From contig NZ_JAPZVQ010000007.1 of assembly GCF_027622945.1 (NCBI RefSeq), positions 186,001 to 250,000 on the forward strand: a stretch of DNA of 64,000 nucleotides, written 5' to 3'. How positions within the stretch are numbered: position 1 is the stretch's first letter; each line of letters begins with the position of its first letter. A model generated the notes under the pieces. That model saw only the letters and a list, made by a program, of their open reading frames with translations, made no database searches and was not told where the DNA came from. The DNA comes from Glycomyces lechevalierae. GTDB taxonomy: Bacteria; Actinomycetota; Actinomycetes; Mycobacteriales; Micromonosporaceae. Of the stretch, positions 40,652 through 50,173 are shown piece by piece. The position numbers and the translations under genes are program-made.

Positions 40652-41013
40652 CTCAGGTCCTTTCGTGGCGGTGCCGTCGGACCGGGAGCGGTCGCGGACG
40701 AGCAATTTGTTTGGTCAACTCCCAAAACTACGTTATATCGTAACACTCAACTCCGTCAATGTCCTTGATGGAAGAGTTTTACGAGTTCAAGGCTGAAATA
40801 GGGCAAGGTCGTGCCCAAGCCCGCAGGGCCACCGATCGACATGGAACCCGATCCGAAAAATCACCCCTACGGAATCAGGGCACGACAATGTACGCTCCTA
40901 CCTGGGGATTCATACAGACCATCGAATCCGCTCAGGCGGCAGCGCACCTACTCGTCTGGAAGCAGAAAGTTTATCGATACAATCACAAGCCTCCTCACCT
41001 CATGGCGATTCGA
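40652..41013. promoter_or_regulatory. upstream region of the GH12 gene
   Basis: A 362-bp non-coding stretch, poorer in G+C than its surroundings around 40710-40790 and 40960-40985. On the minus strand TTGAGT and GATATAAC lie near 40735-40755 and are promoter-like. GTTAcgataTAAC is a weak inverted repeat. No gene is visible. Confidence 0.4.
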
Positions 41014-41916
41014 TCAAAGCGACTTGCGCACCGCCTCCGCCAGTTCCTGCGCCGCGTCGGCGTCCGCATCGGCGATGCCCACGCCATAGCGGAACCCGAC
41101 CGACGCACCACTGGGAACGGTCAGCTCCTCGCTGAAGAACGGCGCGGGATTGAGGCACGCGAACTCCTCGCTGCGGGCGAACCACTGCGGCGGATGGTGC
41201 GGGTTCGCGGCGTAGTCGACCATGACCACCAGCGAGGTGGCGTCGATGTCGTCGTGGCGTCCGGCGAAGCCCATCCACTCGTGGCGCTGACCGCGCATGT
41301 CGTTGCCGGAACCGGAGCCTTCGGCCGTGACGAGCAGGCCGCCGGTGAACGCGCGCGGCCCACGCCAGAACAGGCCGCCGTAGCCGGCGTTCTCACGACC
41401 CTTCGTGGTCGGCGAGCCGATCGCGATATCCGCGCCTGAGACGTTGCGGAGCTCGGTTTCGAAGGTCAGCATCCAGGCCTCGGTCGAGAGCAGACGTGCG
41501 CTCAGCGCTCGGCGCTCGGTGAGCCACGGGGCCCCGCCCTGAGTGTTCCAGTCCAGTTCGTGGACCAGTTCGGCAGTCCCGTCGACCTGCTCCATGCGGG
41601 TGAACCGCCGATGCAGCTGCGTGCCGTTGTTCTCCAACTGCACGTAGAACCGGCCGTGGACGTAGGTCGGGCCGCCCCAGAAGTTCTCCTCCCCCACGTG
41701 CGGCAGCGACAGGGCGATGCCCTTGTGCCACACGTGGTCCCAGGGCCGGAACAGGCTCACCAGGCGCCCGGAGCGAGTGCGGATCGGGTGCAGGTACGGC
41801 TTGGGCGACTCCAGTTGCGGGGAGTCCGGCCGGTAGACGTAGCGGAACAGGTCCGTCTCGCCGTCGCTGACGGTCACCGCGCTCTCGATGTCGTGGCGGA
41901 TGTGGAGGTGGCTCAT
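41014..41916 (-). CDS. DUF6807 (PmoA-like) family protein
   Basis: 300 residues. The beta-rich sequence has family-like stretches: HPIRTRSGRLVSLFRPWDHVWHKGIALSLPHVGEENFWGGPTYV, NAGYGGLFWRGPRAF and GFAGRHDD. These proteins occur in sugar-catabolic operons next to Gfo/Idh/MocA oxidoreductases; their reaction is unclear to me. The ATG at 41916 overlaps the upstream oxidoreductase stop (ATGA), so the two are coupled. It is the last gene of the ABC sugar operon. No signal peptide is seen. Confidence 0.75.
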   Translation of the reverse strand: MSHLHIRHDIESAVTVSDGETDLFRYVYRPDSPQLESPKPYLHPIRTRSGRLVSLFRPWDHVWHKGIALSLPHVGEENFWGGPTYVHGRFYVQLENNGTQLHRRFTRMEQVDGTAELVHELDWNTQGGAPWLTERRALSARLLSTEAWMLTFETELRNVSGADIAIGSPTTKGRENAGYGGLFWRGPRAFTGGLLVTAEGSGSGNDMRGQRHEWMGFAGRHDDIDATSLVVMVDYAANPHHPPQWFARSEEFACLNPAPFFSEELTVPSGASVGFRYGVGIADADADAAQELAEAVRKSL

Positions 41917-43022
41917 CCGAAAGTCTCCTTGATCGGCGCCCACGGAACGGCGCCGCCGTCCATGCTGCGATTGAACGGATCCGAGCCGGTGATCTCGCCG
42001 GCCGAGACGGGGCGGCCCTGGAAGGCCGAGGCGTAGGTGGCCGCGGCGAACTCCAGCGTCCGGCGGGCCTCGGCGAGGGAGACACCCGGCGCGGTCCCGG
42101 CCGCGATCGCGTCGAGTACCGACTCGATCTGGAGGCGGTGGCCGCTCTCGGGGTCGTCGGCACCGGCCGCGCTCCAAAGGTCGGCGAGCTCCCCGTGTCC
42201 GGGCGCGGGCGTGAAGCGCCAGTCCGCCTCCCGGTAGCCGTAGAGGTGCTCGAGTTCGACGGTGGCGTGCTCGAAGTCGAACCGGAGCCGGGAGGTCTCC
42301 CGCGGCGACACGACCGAGTTCACCACTGTGGCCATGGCACCGTTGTCGAAGCGCGCCAGCGCCATCGAGACGTCCTCCGTGTTCGTGGGCCGGGACAGCC
42401 GGGCGGCCATCGCCGTGACCTCGGTCCACGGGCCGAGGATCGACAGGAGCAGGTCGAACTGGTGGATGCCGTGGCCCATCGTCGGCCCCCCGCCCTCGAC
42501 CTCCCATCGCCCCCGCCAGGGGATGTCGAAGTAGGCGTCGTCCCGGTACCAGAGCGTCTCGCAGGTCGCTACCAGTGGCCGACCGAGCGCCCCGGAGGCG
42601 ACCAGTCGCCGTAGCCGGATCGCGGCCGGACCGTACCGGTGCTGGAACACTGTCAGCACCGGCGTCCCGGTTTCGGCCTCGACCTCGACGAGCTCGTCCA
42701 TCTCGGCCAGACTCAGCGCAGTCGGCTTCTCGACCAGCGCGGGCACCCCGGCGCGCATGGCCGCGATCGCCAGCGGCACATGGGTTCCCGGCGGCGTGCA
42801 GATGTGCACCAGGTCGATCCGCTCCTGCTTCAGCATGGTCTCGGCGTCGCCGTATACGGCGGGAACCGGGAATCGGCCGGTGAACGCCTCGGCGCTGGCC
42901 GGGTCGATCTCGGCCACGGCCGCCAGATCGGCGCCCAGTTCGGTCAGGGCGTGGGCGTGCGCGTGGGCGATCCCGCCGGTGCCGATGATGCCGCAGCGGA
43001 GCGGGGGTCTGGGGACAGGCAT
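41913..43022 (-). CDS. Gfo/Idh/MocA family sugar oxidoreductase
   Basis: 369 residues. The N-terminal Rossmann motif is CGIIGTGGIAHAHAHAL, the conserved EKPTAL Lys is present, and a C-terminal alpha/beta domain contains GGGPTMGHGIHQFDLL with the catalytic-type His pair. It should be an NAD(P)-dependent dehydrogenase on a sugar or sugar derivative. It lies 27 nt after the binding-protein gene and is coupled to the DUF6807 gene, making the intracellular catabolic part of the import operon. The start is the ATG at 43022. Confidence 0.9.
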   Translation of the reverse strand: MPVPRPPLRCGIIGTGGIAHAHAHALTELGADLAAVAEIDPASAEAFTGRFPVPAVYGDAETMLKQERIDLVHICTPPGTHVPLAIAAMRAGVPALVEKPTALSLAEMDELVEVEAETGTPVLTVFQHRYGPAAIRLRRLVASGALGRPLVATCETLWYRDDAYFDIPWRGRWEVEGGGPTMGHGIHQFDLLLSILGPWTEVTAMAARLSRPTNTEDVSMALARFDNGAMATVVNSVVSPRETSRLRFDFEHATVELEHLYGYREADWRFTPAPGHGELADLWSAAGADDPESGHRLQIESVLDAIAAGTAPGVSLAEARRTLEFAAATYASAFQGRPVSAGEITGSDPFNRSMDGGAVPWAPIKETFG

Positions 43023-43049
43023 GATGCTCTTCTCTACTCGGACAGCGTC

Positions 43050-44348
43050 CTAGGCGGCGGCGTCGATTTCGGACTTGAGTTCGTCGATGAACGCTTCGGC
43101 CGCGTCCTGCGGAGTGCGCTCGCCGAACATGACCTCCTGCGTGTAGCGCTGGATCATCGGGTCGAAGCCGCTGCCGCCGGGCGGGGTGACCACCACGGCG
43201 GGCCCTGCGACAGCGGATTCGATGTAGTCCACGGCCAGTTTCCCGCCCTCGTCGAGGTCGGCCGCGACGTGCTCGCGCATGGCGGGGTTGGCCGGAATGC
43301 CGCGCTCGGTGCCGAGGATGTCGGCGGCGGCCTCGTGGTTCACGAGGAAGTCGATCAGGGTCGCAGCCTCGGCCGGGTGGTCACTCTGCGAGGAGATCGC
43401 CCAGTACATCGACGGCTTGATGAAGTTCGCGGCGGCCTCGACGTTGCCGGGCAGCTGGAGCAGCCTCAGGTCGGCGCCGCTGGCGGCGAGCAGCGGCGTG
43501 ATCTGCGTGTTGTAGCCGAAGCCCATGGCGATCTTGCCGGTGGCCAGGCTGCCGCCTTCGATGCCGGCGCTCTGGCTCTCGACGGATTGGGCGGCGCTCT
43601 CGATCCCGCCGCTCGCGGCCAGGCCCAGGTTGTACTCCCATAGCGAGGCCAGCACCGCCGGGTCGAGAGTGACGTCGCCGTTCTCGCCGTAGAGCTCGTT
43701 GCCGTGCAGGCGCGCCCAGTAGCGGATGCTGCCCGCGTCGGTGCCGCCGGTGAGGCCGGAGCCGTTGATGGCCCCGCCGCTCTTCTCGGTGAGTTCGTTG
43801 GCGATCGCGGCGTAGTCGTCCCAGGTCCAGGTGGTGTCGTCGGGCAGGTCGACGCCGTACTGGGCGAAGAGGTCGGCGTTGACCACGCTCGCGAGCATGC
43901 CCGCGCCGATCGGGATCGCGTACTGCGCACCGTCGATCTGCCCGGTCTCGAGGGTCGCCGCCTCGAATGCCGAAGTGTCGAGGAAGTCGCTCGTGTCGGC
44001 CAGGTCGAGCAGGGTGCCCCTGTCGCCGTAGGAGGCGAGATAGAGCTCGTCCATCTGGATCACGTCGGGCGAGTCGTTCGCGGCGGTGGTGGTCGCGAGG
44101 GCGTCCCAGTAGCCGTTCCAGTCCTTGAACTCGCCCTTGACGGTGATGTTCGGGTGTTCTTTCTGGAACGCGGCGATGGCCTGTTCGGTCAGTTCGGCGC
44201 GGGTGTCCGCGCCCCACCACGTCATGCGGATGGTGACCGGTTCGTCGCTCAGTTCGACGTCGCCGCCGCCGCCGGTGCCGCACGCGGCCAGGCCGGGCAG
44301 GGCCACGGCGGAGGCGCCGAGACCTTTGAGGATGAGTCTGCGTTGCAT
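43050..44348 (-). CDS. ABC transporter sugar-binding lipoprotein
   Basis: 432 residues. The signal peptide has the lipobox GLAACGTGG near residue 22. The mature part is a family 1 extracellular binding protein (TIRMTWWGADTRAELTEQAIAAFQKEHPNITV, WTWDDYAAIANEL). It is encoded directly after the two permease genes and should capture the imported sugar at the outer membrane face. ATPase genes are absent, so a shared MsiK-like ATPase elsewhere is expected, as is usual in actinomycetes. The start is the ATG at 44348. Confidence 0.92.
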   Translation of the reverse strand: MQRRLILKGLGASAVALPGLAACGTGGGGDVELSDEPVTIRMTWWGADTRAELTEQAIAAFQKEHPNITVKGEFKDWNGYWDALATTTAANDSPDVIQMDELYLASYGDRGTLLDLADTSDFLDTSAFEAATLETGQIDGAQYAIPIGAGMLASVVNADLFAQYGVDLPDDTTWTWDDYAAIANELTEKSGGAINGSGLTGGTDAGSIRYWARLHGNELYGENGDVTLDPAVLASLWEYNLGLAASGGIESAAQSVESQSAGIEGGSLATGKIAMGFGYNTQITPLLAASGADLRLLQLPGNVEAAANFIKPSMYWAISSQSDHPAEAATLIDFLVNHEAAADILGTERGIPANPAMREHVAADLDEGGKLAVDYIESAVAGPAVVVTPPGGSGFDPMIQRYTQEVMFGERTPQDAAEAFIDELKSEIDAAA

Positions 44349-44393
44349 GGCATTGCTCCTTTGTGAAGGGTTGTGATGAAGGGTTGCGGCGGT

Positions 44394-45305
44394 TCACTTG
44401 CCGCCGGTGGTGGCGATGCCCCTGAGCAGGAATCGCTGCCCGAACAGGAACACCAGGAAGATCGGGACGAGTGAGACCACGCTCATGGCGAGTGCGGCGC
44501 CCCAGTTCGTGCCGGACTGGGCGTCGACGAAGGCGCGCAGCGCCAGCGGGACGGTGTAGATGTCCGGGTCGGTCAGGTAGATCAGCTGGGAGAAGAAGTC
44601 GTTCCAGGTCCAGATGAAGGTGAAGATCGCGGTGGTGGCGAGCGCGGGCACCATGAGCGGCAGGATGATCTGGGCGAAGATCCGCGGATGCCCAGCGCCG
44701 TCGATACGCGCGGCCTCGTCGAGTTCGATGGGGACGCCGCGGATGAACTGGACCATCAGGAACACGAAGAACGCGTCGGTGGCCAGTAGCTTCGGCACGA
44801 TCAGGGGCAGGAAGGTGTTGACCCAGCCGAGCTGGGCGAACAGCACGTACTGCGGGACGATGATGACGTGGATCGGCAGCATGATCGTGAGCAGCATGAT
44901 CGCGAACCACCACCGTTTGGCGGTGAACTCCAGGCGGGCGAAGGCGTAGGCCGCCATCGAACAGGAGACCAGGTTCCCCACGATCGCGCCGAGGACGACG
45001 ATGGAGGAGTTGATCAGGTAGACGCTGAACGGGTCGGCGAAGGCGTTCCAGCCCTCGGCGTAGTTCCCGGTCTCCAGGTCGTTCAGCAGCAGGCTGGGGT
45101 CTCTGAAGATGACGTCGTTGGGCCGCAGCGAGCTGACGACCATCCACAGCACCGGGTAGAGCATCACCAGCGCGCACAAGATCAGCAAGGCGTGCTTGAT
45201 GATCGAGCGGACCGGTCGGAATCCGCTCCGGGCCCGTCGCGGCGGGGCCGATGCCGGTCCGAGCCGCCCGGCCGCGGGGGTGGTCTTGGCGAAGGTGTCA
45301 GTCAT
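44394..45305 (-). CDS. ABC sugar permease, MalG-like
   Basis: 303 residues with six predicted membrane helices and the EAA loop ELDEAARIDGAGHPRIFAQIILPLMVPAL. The N-terminal ~30 residues are cytoplasmic and Pro/Arg-rich. The ATG at 45305 overlaps the upstream permease stop by 8 nt. It forms a heterodimer with the MalF-like subunit in the carbohydrate-uptake ABC type 1 class. Confidence 0.92.
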   Translation of the reverse strand: MTDTFAKTTPAAGRLGPASAPPRRARSGFRPVRSIIKHALLILCALVMLYPVLWMVVSSLRPNDVIFRDPSLLLNDLETGNYAEGWNAFADPFSVYLINSSIVVLGAIVGNLVSCSMAAYAFARLEFTAKRWWFAIMLLTIMLPIHVIIVPQYVLFAQLGWVNTFLPLIVPKLLATDAFFVFLMVQFIRGVPIELDEAARIDGAGHPRIFAQIILPLMVPALATTAIFTFIWTWNDFFSQLIYLTDPDIYTVPLALRAFVDAQSGTNWGAALAMSVVSLVPIFLVFLFGQRFLLRGIATTGGK

Positions 45306-46218
45306 TGTAGAAGACCCAATACTTCGAAGCCCAGAAGTTGACCGCGGTGAACGCGCCGACGATGAGCAGCAGCAGCCAGGCCAGGGCCGAGGCGTAGCCC
45401 ATGTCGAAGTTCCCGAACCCGCGCTGGTACAGGTACAGCGTGTAGAACAGGGTGGAGTCCGCCGGACCGCCGGTGCCCCCGGAGACGATGAACGCCTGGG
45501 TGAACGACTGGAACGCGTGGATGATCTGGAGGACCAGGTTGAAGAAGATGATCGGCGTCAAGAGCGGCAGCGTCACCGACACGAACTGGCGCCAGCGGCT
45601 CGCGCCGTCGACCGAGGCCGCCTCGTAGTACATGCGCGGGATCTGCCGCAGCCCGGCCAGGAAGATCACCATCGGCGAGCCGAACGTCCAGACGTTCAGG
45701 GTGATCAGCGTGCCCAGGGCCGTCTCGGGCTCGGAGATCCAACCGCGCCCCTCGACCCCGAACAGGGCGAGGCCGTCGTTGAACAGGCCGTCGGCGCCGA
45801 ACACCATGCGCCATAGGACGGCGATCGCGACGCTGGCGCCCAGCAGCGAGGGCAGGTAGAACATCGAGCGGTAGAACGCCAGGCCCCGCACGCCGCGGTC
45901 CAGCACTATGGCCAGGCCCAGCGCGAGTCCCAGCTGGACCGGGACGGACACCAGGACGTAGGTGAACGTGACGCCGAGCGACTGGTGCAGTCGCGCATCG
46001 CCGAGCATCCGGCTGAAGTTCTCCAGCCCGTTGAACTCTGCCGGCTGCAGCAGGTTGTAGTCGGTGAAGCTCAGGACCAGGGAGGCGACCATCGGGCCGA
46101 GCGTGATCGCGAACAGGCCTAGGAACCACGGCAGCAGGAACCAGAACGCCACTTTGTTCTGCCGCTTGGCGGTCGAGCCGCGGCCGCCCAGATTGCGCAG
46201 TTCAGTGGTGGCGCTCAT
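45298..46218 (-). CDS. ABC sugar permease, MalF-like
   Basis: 306 residues with six predicted helices and the EAA-loop region YYEAASVDGASRWRQFVSVTLPLLTP. The ATG at 46218 is preceded by GGAGGCGG; the upstream in-frame part to 46314 is not protein-like. It is the first gene of a five-gene minus-strand operon (two permeases, binding protein, Gfo/Idh/MocA, DUF6807). Two LacI-type operators lie between it and the divergent LacI gene. Confidence 0.92.
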   Translation of the reverse strand: MSATTELRNLGGRGSTAKRQNKVAFWFLLPWFLGLFAITLGPMVASLVLSFTDYNLLQPAEFNGLENFSRMLGDARLHQSLGVTFTYVLVSVPVQLGLALGLAIVLDRGVRGLAFYRSMFYLPSLLGASVAIAVLWRMVFGADGLFNDGLALFGVEGRGWISEPETALGTLITLNVWTFGSPMVIFLAGLRQIPRMYYEAASVDGASRWRQFVSVTLPLLTPIIFFNLVLQIIHAFQSFTQAFIVSGGTGGPADSTLFYTLYLYQRGFGNFDMGYASALAWLLLLIVGAFTAVNFWASKYWVFYND

Positions 46219-46297
46219 GGCCCCGCCTCCAGCAGGCACGCGGTGCCCGTGCTGCGGGCGGGATCGGGGACCGGCATCGGCGCTCCTTTGCGTCAGG

Positions 46298-46349
46298 AAA
46301 TAGTGATCGTTCACTATTTGCGGATCAGCCTAAGATAGTGAACGATCAC
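46298..46349. promoter_or_regulatory. paired LacI-type operators between the ABC operon and its LacI gene
   Basis: Site one at 46298-46319 has 9-bp arms AAATAGTGA and TCACTATTT around TCGT. Site two has the core GTGAACGATCAC at 46338-46349 with a matching left flank GATA. The spacing between cores is 35 bp. Both share GTGANCGNTCAC. Confidence 0.78.
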
Positions 46350-46396
46350 CCGTGTGTCAAGATGATCATCGGAATCAGCGAGAGGAACCCGAACGG

Positions 46397-47410
46397 ATGA
46401 CCGAGCGCTCCACCGAATCGAGACGACCGACGATCAAGGAGGTCGCGCGCCTGGCCGGCGTCTCCCACCAGACCGTCTCCCGTTACCTGCGTTCCAGGAA
46501 CGGCCTGAAGCCGGACACGCTCTCGCGCATCGACGCGGCCGTCAACGAACTGAACTACCGCCCGAACCTGGTCGCCAGATCGATGCGGACGCGCCGGACC
46601 GGTCGCCTGGCGGTCCTGCTTCCGACGATGCTCTACAACCCCGCGCGGATGCTCCACGGCGCGACCGAGGCCGCCCACGAAGCGGGCTTCTCCGTCGAGG
46701 CGGTCAGCGTCATCGGCGACACCGAGGCCAGGACCGAGCGAATGCTCGAGATCGCCGGCACCGGGCAGGTCGAGGGCGTTCTGGCGCTCGCCCCGATCTC
46801 CCCTGGGGTCGGAGACCAACTGCCGCAAGGAGGGACGATCGTCGTCGCGGCCGACTTCGACGACCAGATGCGCGGCATCGGCGAACTCGCCGACGCCTCA
46901 CCGCTGGTCGCCGTCATGGAGCGTCTGGTCGAGTACGGGCACCGCCGGTTCTTCCATGTGGCTGGGAATCTGCAGTTCGCCTCGGCACGGGCCAGGAAGG
47001 CCGCCTACCTCGAGACGGTCGAGCGGCTCGGACTCGAGTCCGCCGGCGTCGTCGACGGCGACTGGTCGGGCAAGTCCGGATACGACGCGGTGCACTCGCT
47101 ATCGGACGAGCAGATGCCCACCGCCGTCGTCGCGGCCAACGACATCGTGGCATCGGGGGCGATCCGCGCCTTGATCGAGCGCGGTCTGGACGTTCCCGGC
47201 GACGTCAGCGTCACCGGTTGGGACAACAACGAAGCGTGCCAGTATCTGCCGCCGGGCCTGACCAGCGTCGAGCTCAACCTCGAGGGCTTGGGCCGCAACG
47301 CCATGCTGAGCCTGGTCAAAGCGATCTCCGGTCGCGAACTCGAACCCGCCCCGCGCCCGCTGCAGCACGTGGTCTGGCGCGAATCGACCGGCCCGGCGCC
47401 GCGCCGCTGA
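46397..47410 (+). CDS. LacI family regulator of the ABC sugar operon
   Basis: 337 residues. The helix-turn-helix is TIKEVARLAGVSHQTVSRYLRSRNGLKPDT, with a hinge RPNLVARSMR. The effector domain ends SVTGWDNNEACQYLPPGLTSVELNL. It is divergent from the permease genes, with two GTGANCGNTCAC palindromes in the gap, so it probably represses both directions and releases on a sugar signal. The ATG at 46397 is set by the domain start. Its stop is 12 bp from the convergent SGNH gene. Confidence 0.9.
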   Translation: MTERSTESRRPTIKEVARLAGVSHQTVSRYLRSRNGLKPDTLSRIDAAVNELNYRPNLVARSMRTRRTGRLAVLLPTMLYNPARMLHGATEAAHEAGFSVEAVSVIGDTEARTERMLEIAGTGQVEGVLALAPISPGVGDQLPQGGTIVVAADFDDQMRGIGELADASPLVAVMERLVEYGHRRFFHVAGNLQFASARARKAAYLETVERLGLESAGVVDGDWSGKSGYDAVHSLSDEQMPTAVVAANDIVASGAIRALIERGLDVPGDVSVTGWDNNEACQYLPPGLTSVELNLEGLGRNAMLSLVKAISGRELEPAPRPLQHVVWRESTGPAPRR

Positions 47411-47422
47411 CCGCCCGGGCAC

Positions 47423-48841
47423 TCAGGCTCCCGAATTCCGTTCCGTCGCAACCCCGGCGAGATCGGCCAGTCGCATGGTGAGCACAGGGACGTAGAACTC
47501 GGTCATGCCTGCGATGTTCGGATGCGTGCCCGTGCCACCGGTGCCCGGGAACCCGCCGACAAGACCGTCGAACGTGTAGGCGACACGGTGACTTTCGATG
47601 CGGGTGTCGAGTGTCGTGTCGGCGAAGACGTCGGCGACGGCCACGCCCCACTTCTCGGCGGCCTCCAAGGTCACCGCCCGCAGGGCGAGCTGGGTCTCCC
47701 AGTCACGCGAGCCCAACTTGTGGACGGGGACGTAGACCAGGCGAGCGGTCGGCCACTTCTGCTTCATCGCGTGGATGGTCGTCTCGAACGATCCGGCGAA
47801 GGTACCGGTGTCGAAGCTGCCGGGGTCGTAGGAGTCGCCGACGGCGCCGATCTCGTAACCGTCCAGTTCATGGAGCGTGAGCGCATCGTTCGTGCCGCCG
47901 TCGAAGACGACGAAGTCAGGCGCCTGCGAGCTCGCCGCCCGGACCTGGGTGAGGATCTTCCCGGTGGAGGGACCCGACACCGGCCCCACGGTCGCACCGT
48001 TCACCGCGTACTTGGTCAGCACCATGCCTTCGCGTTCGGCCACCAGGTTCACGAACCCCCGCGAGTAGCTGTGGCCGTAGACGATGCTGTCGCCGAAGGC
48101 GTAGACCGACGATCCGGCCAAAGCCCCTTCGGCGGCGTGGTCCGGCCGGGCGAGCCGGAAGTTGTCGATCGACTGCACCCCGGTCCCGTAGTAGTTGCAG
48201 GCCACGAACTTCGCGAGGCGCTCACCCGTGATGGCCCCGGTACCGGAGGCCATCACTCGCGGCGACGCCTCTTTGGTGGCGATCGAGTACTGGACCCGGC
48301 CGAGGGTGAAGTCTATGTGCAGGTCGACGGTGTACCACTTGGTGCGGTCGAAGCCGGTTTTGATCCAGGTCGGATTGAGGGAGTCGGGCGCAGTGGCCGA
48401 ACTCGAGTCGGGACCGGTGAGGCCGTAACGGAGTTGCGAACCGGTCGCCGCGATCGCGAAGACGAGGCGTCCCAAGTCGTCGCGGAACTCCAAGCCGGTC
48501 TTCATCCCGTCGGATGCGATCGAGGTCTTCCAGTCGAATCGCAGATCAAGTGTCTTCTCGCTCATGATCGACGGGTCGAACCGGCTGACCGATGTCGTGT
48601 AGTTGCGCATGTTCTCCGTGACTTTCAAGACGCCGCCGCCAATACTGGCCCCGGCCGGAAAGCCGAAGTTCGCGGGCACGGTCTGGGCGCCGAAGCGCTC
48701 ATCGATCAGCACCGTGCTCAAGGTATCGGCAGCTGCCGCCGTGTGCGGAGCGAACAGGAGCGAGAGGAGCAGGGCACCGGCGGCGAGCAGCCTGACCTGT
48801 GTTCGCGGCCGAGAAGCGGCTCCGCGCTTGGCGATGGGCAC
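47423..48841 (-). CDS. secreted SGNH/GDSL-type hydrolase with N-terminal beta domain
   Basis: 472 residues. A Sec signal (VRLLAAGALLLSLLFAPHT) ends at AAAAD. About residues 40-240 form a beta-sandwich (DERFGAQTVPANFGFPAG, LRFDWKTSIASDG), and the C-terminal SGNH domain has block I YAFGDSIVYGHS, block III GGTNDAL and the His in GTHPN. It is probably a polysaccharide acetyl- or feruloyl-esterase acting outside the cell. The GTG start at 48841 has AGGGAG 6 nt upstream. Its promoter shares a 26-bp block with the GH16/GH5 promoter. Confidence 0.85.
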   Translation of the reverse strand: MPIAKRGAASRPRTQVRLLAAGALLLSLLFAPHTAAAADTLSTVLIDERFGAQTVPANFGFPAGASIGGGVLKVTENMRNYTTSVSRFDPSIMSEKTLDLRFDWKTSIASDGMKTGLEFRDDLGRLVFAIAATGSQLRYGLTGPDSSSATAPDSLNPTWIKTGFDRTKWYTVDLHIDFTLGRVQYSIATKEASPRVMASGTGAITGERLAKFVACNYYGTGVQSIDNFRLARPDHAAEGALAGSSVYAFGDSIVYGHSYSRGFVNLVAEREGMVLTKYAVNGATVGPVSGPSTGKILTQVRAASSQAPDFVVFDGGTNDALTLHELDGYEIGAVGDSYDPGSFDTGTFAGSFETTIHAMKQKWPTARLVYVPVHKLGSRDWETQLALRAVTLEAAEKWGVAVADVFADTTLDTRIESHRVAYTFDGLVGGFPGTGGTGTHPNIAGMTEFYVPVLTMRLADLAGVATERNSGA

Positions 48842-48933
48842 TTCGGTCTCCCTTGGCGAGATGTCGCTGTCGGCCGCGAGCGCAAGGAGCGAGCAGCACC
48901 CCGACGACGATCCGGCTATGGACTCGAACCATG

Positions 48934-48959
48934 ATGACAACGGTTCCAGAACCTGTCAA
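48934..48959 (-). promoter_or_regulatory. promoter/operator block shared with the GH16 gene (copy A)
   Basis: On the minus strand it begins with a consensus -35 TTGACA, then GGTTCTGGAACC (a palindrome) and CGTTGTCAT. The TGACA and TGTCA ends are also inverted. It matches 51326-51351 in 25 of 26 bases, while the flanks differ. The operator-like centre fills the -35/-10 spacer. Confidence 0.75.
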
Positions 48960-49058
48960 GCTGCAGCGCTTTGCAACCGGGATTGGCGTTCTCATACGGA
49001 GGAGGACCTCGCCCCCGTGGCTCCACCACCGGTTTTCCCCTTAGGAGTCTCCCGCAGC

Positions 49059-50087
49059 TCAGCGGTCTTCGACCTGCTCCAGCATCGTGCTGGCCCTGAC
49101 GATGAGTCGCCCGGGCAGCACCACGTCTGCTGGGACATCGGGAGTGAGGGACATTTCCAGAGCCGCCCTCCCGGCCTCCTCGAAGGGGAGTGCCACGGTG
49201 GTTAGCGCTGGAGTGACATCACGCGCGAGCGGGATGTCGTCGACTCCGGACACAGCGATGCCGGTCGGCAGATCGATGCCCAAACGCCTGAACTCGTTCA
49301 ATGCGCCGATCGCGAGGACGTCGTTGCCCGCGAGCACGAGGTCCGGATGCGGGCGCAGCCGCGAGAGCCGGCCTGCCGCTTCCCTGCCGCCGTCCCGGCT
49401 GAGCTCACAGTGCTCGACGACCACTGAGCCCGGGTCGAAGCCCCGCTCGGACAATCCCCGCAGGAACCCTTCGGCACGGCAGTCGAGCGCCGGGTGCCCC
49501 GGAGTGGTCAATACGGCGGCACGGCGCCGACCCAGCCCGCCCATATGGCGGCCGACGGCCCTCCCGGATTCGAAGTCGTCGAAGCGGACCGCCGGAAACG
49601 GCGTGTCGTGTTCGCCGATGAAGACGACACCGCAGCCGTCCTCCCGGAATCGCTCGAGCTGAGGAAGGATCTGCTCCTTCGGCACATCGGCGAAGCTCGC
49701 GCTCGTCACGACCAGTGCACGGGGGCGCAAGGCGCGCAGCACCTCAAGCGCCGTCAGGTGCGCGGCAGTGCCGCTGCCGGCCCCGGTGATGCTGACCAGC
49801 GCGCCGCGCTCCCGGGCCGCCGCCTCCATTCCGGCGGCGATCGCGGCGACGGACGCAGTCCTCGGATCGCTCGCCAGCAGCACGACCGCCGTCCGCCGCC
49901 CCCGCAGCGCCCGAGCCGCCTGATTCGAGACGTAGCCGAGGGATTCCGCCACTGCGAGGACGCGCGCCGAGAGCCGCTCGCTCACGCGGAGATCACCGCC
50001 GTTGAGCACTCGGGACGCAGTCGAGGGCGAAACGCCGGCCGCCTGGGCGACGTCGCGCAGTGTCGCCCGCTGATACAAACGCCGCAT
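49059..50087 (-). CDS. LacI family regulator
   Basis: 342 residues. The helix-turn-helix is ATLRDVAQAAGVSPSTASRVLNGGDLRVSERLS. The effector-domain end is IAVSGVDDIPLARDVTPALTTVALPFEEAG. The ATG at 50087 has GGAGG at 4 nt spacing. It is head-to-head with a second LacI gene (start 50194) and tail-near to the SGNH promoter. It is one of two candidates for binding the shared 26-bp block. Confidence 0.88.
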   Translation of the reverse strand: MRRLYQRATLRDVAQAAGVSPSTASRVLNGGDLRVSERLSARVLAVAESLGYVSNQAARALRGRRTAVVLLASDPRTASVAAIAAGMEAAARERGALVSITGAGSGTAAHLTALEVLRALRPRALVVTSASFADVPKEQILPQLERFREDGCGVVFIGEHDTPFPAVRFDDFESGRAVGRHMGGLGRRRAAVLTTPGHPALDCRAEGFLRGLSERGFDPGSVVVEHCELSRDGGREAAGRLSRLRPHPDLVLAGNDVLAIGALNEFRRLGIDLPTGIAVSGVDDIPLARDVTPALTTVALPFEEAGRAALEMSLTPDVPADVVLPGRLIVRASTMLEQVEDR

Positions 50088-50173
50088 CCATCCTCCAATG
50101 TCGAACGCGCACCCGCAAGCTCCCGCCGGCATCGGCGAGCGATCGAGAACGGGGCGGCGCACCCTGGGATGCG

